A stretch of DNA of 64,000 nt, from assembly GCA_965601475.1 (NCBI GenBank), contig OZ271832.1, forward strand, positions 2,108,001-2,172,000, given 5' to 3'. Every line of letters starts with the position of its first letter. Positions within the stretch are counted from its first letter, which is position 1. The notes under the pieces were generated by a model. That model had not been told where the DNA came from. It saw only the letters and a program-made list of their open reading frames with translations, and did not search any database. A program made the position numbers and the translations under genes. This document shows, piece after piece, positions 61,094 through 64,000 of the stretch. This stretch comes from JAWPMT01 sp965601475. Lineage in GTDB: Bacteria > Bacteroidota > Bacteroidia > Cytophagales > Cyclobacteriaceae.

Positions 61094-64000
61094 ATGCTCA
61101 GTTCCCTGTTGCGCCTGTCCATTGCTGCGCTGTTCATCTCTATTGGGTCAATGACCTATGCTCAAAAATGGGAAAAGACCTTCACCAAGCTTGATGAAAA
61201 ATACCAAGTTGGTGACTATGCTTCAGCGAAGAAAGGCATAGAAAAAGCGGAGAAGAAGATAAAAAAGAAGCTCGGCACAGACAGTCCGATCTACGTGAAC
61301 GCGCTCATTCGCAAGGCGCGTTACAGCAATGGACTCGGACTCCTCAATCAGGTTGAGCCCTCCATCGATCAGGCCATGGAGATCAGCGAGAAAGTGAATG
61401 CCGACAACGCCAGCGAATATGGCTTCACACTCAAAGAAGCGGCCAAAGTGTTGGTGGACTATGGCAACTATCAAAAGGCCAACGAACTGGTGAAAACGTC
61501 TCGCAGCGTGCTCTCAGAATCCGGCAACCTTATCGAGGAAATCGAAGCAGAATTGGATGTGCTCGATGCACAAATATTGAGTGGCAAGGGATTTTATCGG
61601 CAGGCTATCGCGCTAGTGGATCAACGACTTGAGTTTTTTCAGGGCCGGGTTGCGGCCGCGGGAAAGAAAGACGAAAAATCGCGAGAGGATCTGGCCCAAC
61701 TCCTGATAGCTAAAGCGAATTCCCTGAGGAATATGGGAGATTACCTACGCGCTGACTCGGCATTTCTCTACAACGAAAACTGGATCAGCGACGAATTGAA
61801 AAGGACGCACATCCTCTACGCTGAAAACCAGTTCCTCAACACCAAGCTCCTGGAAGAAAACGGACTTGCCGTAGATGCGCAGGCAAGCCGCTATGAGGAC
61901 ATATACCTCAAAGCCACCCGGCGATACGTCAACTCACACAAAACCATCATGAAGGTGCGTGAAAGTTTGATGAAAGCCTACTTCGAAAATGGAAACGGTC
62001 AAAGGCTAAAGTTGCTCCAATCAGAATTCAAGAAAACATTGGCAAAGGGGTTCCCGAAAGAAAGCGTCTACAACTTGTCTGATGATTTGATTCAGCTGAA
62101 TTACCGACTCATGGATGCCAATCTCAGCACTATCGAAACAAGTGTAAACAAACTGCTTGGCTACAGCAGCATACCAGAAAAGCATGCCTATAGAATTGAA
62201 CTCCTCGAGTTTGCTACCGAAATAGGCTTGCTGCAGGGAGCACATAAGAATACGGAGACCTACCTCGGCGGTGTCCTGGAAATCAAAGAACATCTCTATG
62301 GCCCGGAGACCCCCAACTATCACATGACCAAAATTCAGCTGGCCAACTATTACGTCGACTACAGTGATAAATTCGATGAAGCGGAAGAGATCTACGAACG
62401 CAGCTATAACGAAATCGTCAAACCGGAGATCCATGAGGGCCATGTACAGTACCTCAATATCCTCAACCACCTCGCCTCCTACTATCAGGAAACTGACCAA
62501 TATGATAGAGCCAGCGAAACGCTTGGTGAAGCATTGTTAAATGCCCGAAAGAAATATGACAACAAAGACATTGCCTACGGTCTTGAATTGGAACAAATAG
62601 CTTCATTACAGATCAAAATAGGACAATACGAAAACGCAAGCGACAACCTAAAGGAAGCGATTTCCATTTTCAGAGCATTGAAAACGGATCAGTCATTTAC
62701 TGCAACCGGACAGGCGTTGATTACCGAGGCTTCGCTACTGGGAATCAAAGGAGAGTATGATGAAGCCGAGGCCAATATCAACGAGGCCGAAAGACAATTT
62801 GAAAAGGGGGTACTTCGGACCAGTTTTGGGTTAGATACCGAACAGAAATTGGCTGCTTTGTACTTGAAACTCGGTCGATTGGCGGAGGCAGAATTGTTGC
62901 TGGGAGAAACCATCCGATCCAAGCAAAATCAATTCGGCAACAATAGCCGCCATCTCAATGAACCCCTCATCATACAATCAGAACTACACCTCACAAAAGG
63001 TAATTATGCCGAAGCTGAGAACGCAGCGAGAAGGGCCAACACACTCTCACGGGATATCTTCGGAGAGGAATCAACGAAGGTGGTGCCTTCCATGTTGAGG
63101 CTGGCAGATGTATACAATACCATCGGTGATTTTGACAAATCAGAGTCTCTGGTGACCAATGCCATCACCATACAGAAGTCTCAATTCGGTGCTGAACATG
63201 TGGATGTAGCAAAATCGACAGCCACGCTGGCGCTGATCAAATTCTTGAAAAATAAACCTACTGAAGAGGTTGAATCCCTGTTTTCTGAGGCACAAAAGAC
63301 CATCGGTGCCAAGCTGGGGACCAGCAGCCCCGCATATGCGGAGGTACTGAAGAACATTGCCATCGTCAATATTTCCTCTGGACAATACAACCAGGCATTC
63401 ACATATCTGGATGATGCCGGCAGGATATGGAAGGACAAAATCGGTCGAAGAAACAACATCAATGCTGCGACGGTCAATGTCCTAAAGGGCGATATCTTCT
63501 ATAGACAAAAGCGCTATGCCAGGGCGGAGAAGTATTATGAAGACGCAAGCAAGCAATTCAGAAAATTCTTCAGTGAAAACCACCCTGAATATGTAAAGGT
63601 GCAATCCAAGCTCTCGAAGACCTACTTCATGCAAGGCAACTGGTCCAAAGCGCAGGATCGCATGGAAGAAGTGCTGGCCAACTACGAGGCCTTCATCGCC
63701 AAGTACTTTCCTGCACTTTCGGAGCGTGAAAAGGCCAAATTCTGGAACACCATCAAGCCGGACTACGAATTCTACAATTCCCTGATCATTAGCAAGAATC
63801 GCAAACCGAAGTATGTAGGTCAATTATTCAACAATGCACTCCTGACTAAGGCCCTACTACTCAATTCCTCGATCAAGATCAGGCAAAGGATCAACAACAG
63901 TGATGACGAAGAACTCAAATCCTTGTATGGCAAGTGGATAGATAAAAAAGAACTACTCACAGCCGCCCTTTCCATGAGTGCCCAGCAACTTGAAGAAAAC
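61094..64000 (+). CDS. TPR-repeat protein, probably CHAT-domain type, cut by window end
   Basis: At least 969 residues, open to the end of the window. A signal peptide (AALFISIGSMTYAQ) is followed by TPR repeats from about residue 25 to 880 (units such as AEANINEAERQFEKG and YAEAENAARRANTLS). The last visible part, FPALSEREKAKFWNTI followed by NALLTKALLLNSSIKIRQRI, is the helical lead-in that in Bacteroidota precedes a CHAT (caspase-like) protease domain. That domain would lie beyond base 64000, so it cannot be confirmed here. The exported location suggests a periplasmic or surface role. It follows the mutase gene by 40 bases. Confidence 0.78.
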   Translation, partial: MLSSLLRLSIAALFISIGSMTYAQKWEKTFTKLDEKYQVGDYASAKKGIEKAEKKIKKKLGTDSPIYVNALIRKARYSNGLGLLNQVEPSIDQAMEISEKVNADNASEYGFTLKEAAKVLVDYGNYQKANELVKTSRSVLSESGNLIEEIEAELDVLDAQILSGKGFYRQAIALVDQRLEFFQGRVAAAGKKDEKSREDLAQLLIAKANSLRNMGDYLRADSAFLYNENWISDELKRTHILYAENQFLNTKLLEENGLAVDAQASRYEDIYLKATRRYVNSHKTIMKVRESLMKAYFENGNGQRLKLLQSEFKKTLAKGFPKESVYNLSDDLIQLNYRLMDANLSTIETSVNKLLGYSSIPEKHAYRIELLEFATEIGLLQGAHKNTETYLGGVLEIKEHLYGPETPNYHMTKIQLANYYVDYSDKFDEAEEIYERSYNEIVKPEIHEGHVQYLNILNHLASYYQETDQYDRASETLGEALLNARKKYDNKDIAYGLELEQIASLQIKIGQYENASDNLKEAISIFRALKTDQSFTATGQALITEASLLGIKGEYDEAEANINEAERQFEKGVLRTSFGLDTEQKLAALYLKLGRLAEAELLLGETIRSKQNQFGNNSRHLNEPLIIQSELHLTKGNYAEAENAARRANTLSRDIFGEESTKVVPSMLRLADVYNTIGDFDKSESLVTNAITIQKSQFGAEHVDVAKSTATLALIKFLKNKPTEEVESLFSEAQKTIGAKLGTSSPAYAEVLKNIAIVNISSGQYNQAFTYLDDAGRIWKDKIGRRNNINAATVNVLKGDIFYRQKRYARAEKYYEDASKQFRKFFSENHPEYVKVQSKLSKTYFMQGNWSKAQDRMEEVLANYEAFIAKYFPALSEREKAKFWNTIKPDYEFYNSLIISKNRKPKYVGQLFNNALLTKALLLNSSIKIRQRINNSDDEELKSLYGKWIDKKELLTAALSMSAQQLEEN

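Noticed and set aside
1..64000. tRNA, rRNA, insertion sequences or prophage genes
   Set aside because: No cloverleaf-like segment, rRNA stretch, transposase or phage structural gene was recognised by eye; a covariance-model or profile search would be needed to rule them out fully.

Overview
The window looks like a chromosomal segment from a Bacteroidota bacterium, most likely order Cytophagales (Fulvivirga/Roseivirga/Reichenbachiella-like, often marine). The evidence is a type IX secretion (T9SS) pair porU-porV, a T9SS C-terminal sorting domain with a YPNP motif on a secreted enzyme, the gliding lipoprotein gene gldH beside a PSP1-domain gene, many lipoproteins with a short hydrophobic run ending in Cys, and several exact TAnnTTTG promoter boxes. 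The species call is inference; no rRNA or tRNA gene is visible.

Layout. 1-19.6 kb is accessory: a partial SDR gene, a secreted glycosidase-like T9SS client, a methyltransferase, a tandem array made of a zinc metallopeptidase lipoprotein plus three small lipoproteins and two copies of the peptidase tail (4.2-7.7 kb), a GH3 lipoprotein, a CarboxypepD_reg protein, an LruC-domain lipoprotein, a membrane-anchored class III nucleotidyl cyclase, a VOC protein, a beta-propeller lipoprotein and a large PrsW-like protease. 19.6-20.35 kb is sparse but holds a short unlisted membrane-protein gene with a strong Shine-Dalgarno sequence. 20.3-25.6 kb (+) carries sugar nucleotidyltransferase-galE-xth, a small barrel protein, and gcvT overlapping comB. 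25.6-34.9 kb (-) is a tight eight-gene operon: FAD oxidoreductase, TolB-like outer membrane protein, yicC, acyltransferase, lipoprotein, MazG-like, DUF2721 and a hybrid SBP-histidine kinase. Divergent from it are an MBL hydrolase with pssA, then porU-porV-M16 (+).

42.2-45.7 kb (-) is hemA followed by a WG-repeat protein. 45.8-51.6 kb (+) is a HhH protein, a 1340-residue UPF1-like helicase and a pirin in one run, followed by a pyridine-nucleotide disulfide oxidoreductase. Then come PSP1-gldH (-), a DegP/HtrA protease (+), dnaA (-), a methylmalonyl-CoA mutase in which a small-subunit half is fused to a full catalytic large subunit (+), and a TPR protein cut by the window end that is probably the N-terminal part of a CHAT-domain protein.

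The most unusual structures are the metallopeptidase/lipoprotein tandem array, the mutase fusion, an M16-family protein in the T9SS gene run that has lost its zinc motif, a TolB-like protein with a degenerate peptidase domain, and the HhH-helicase-pirin operon. No CRISPR array, insertion sequence, prophage or recognisable defence island is visible. All homology calls come from reading the sequence; no database search was run.
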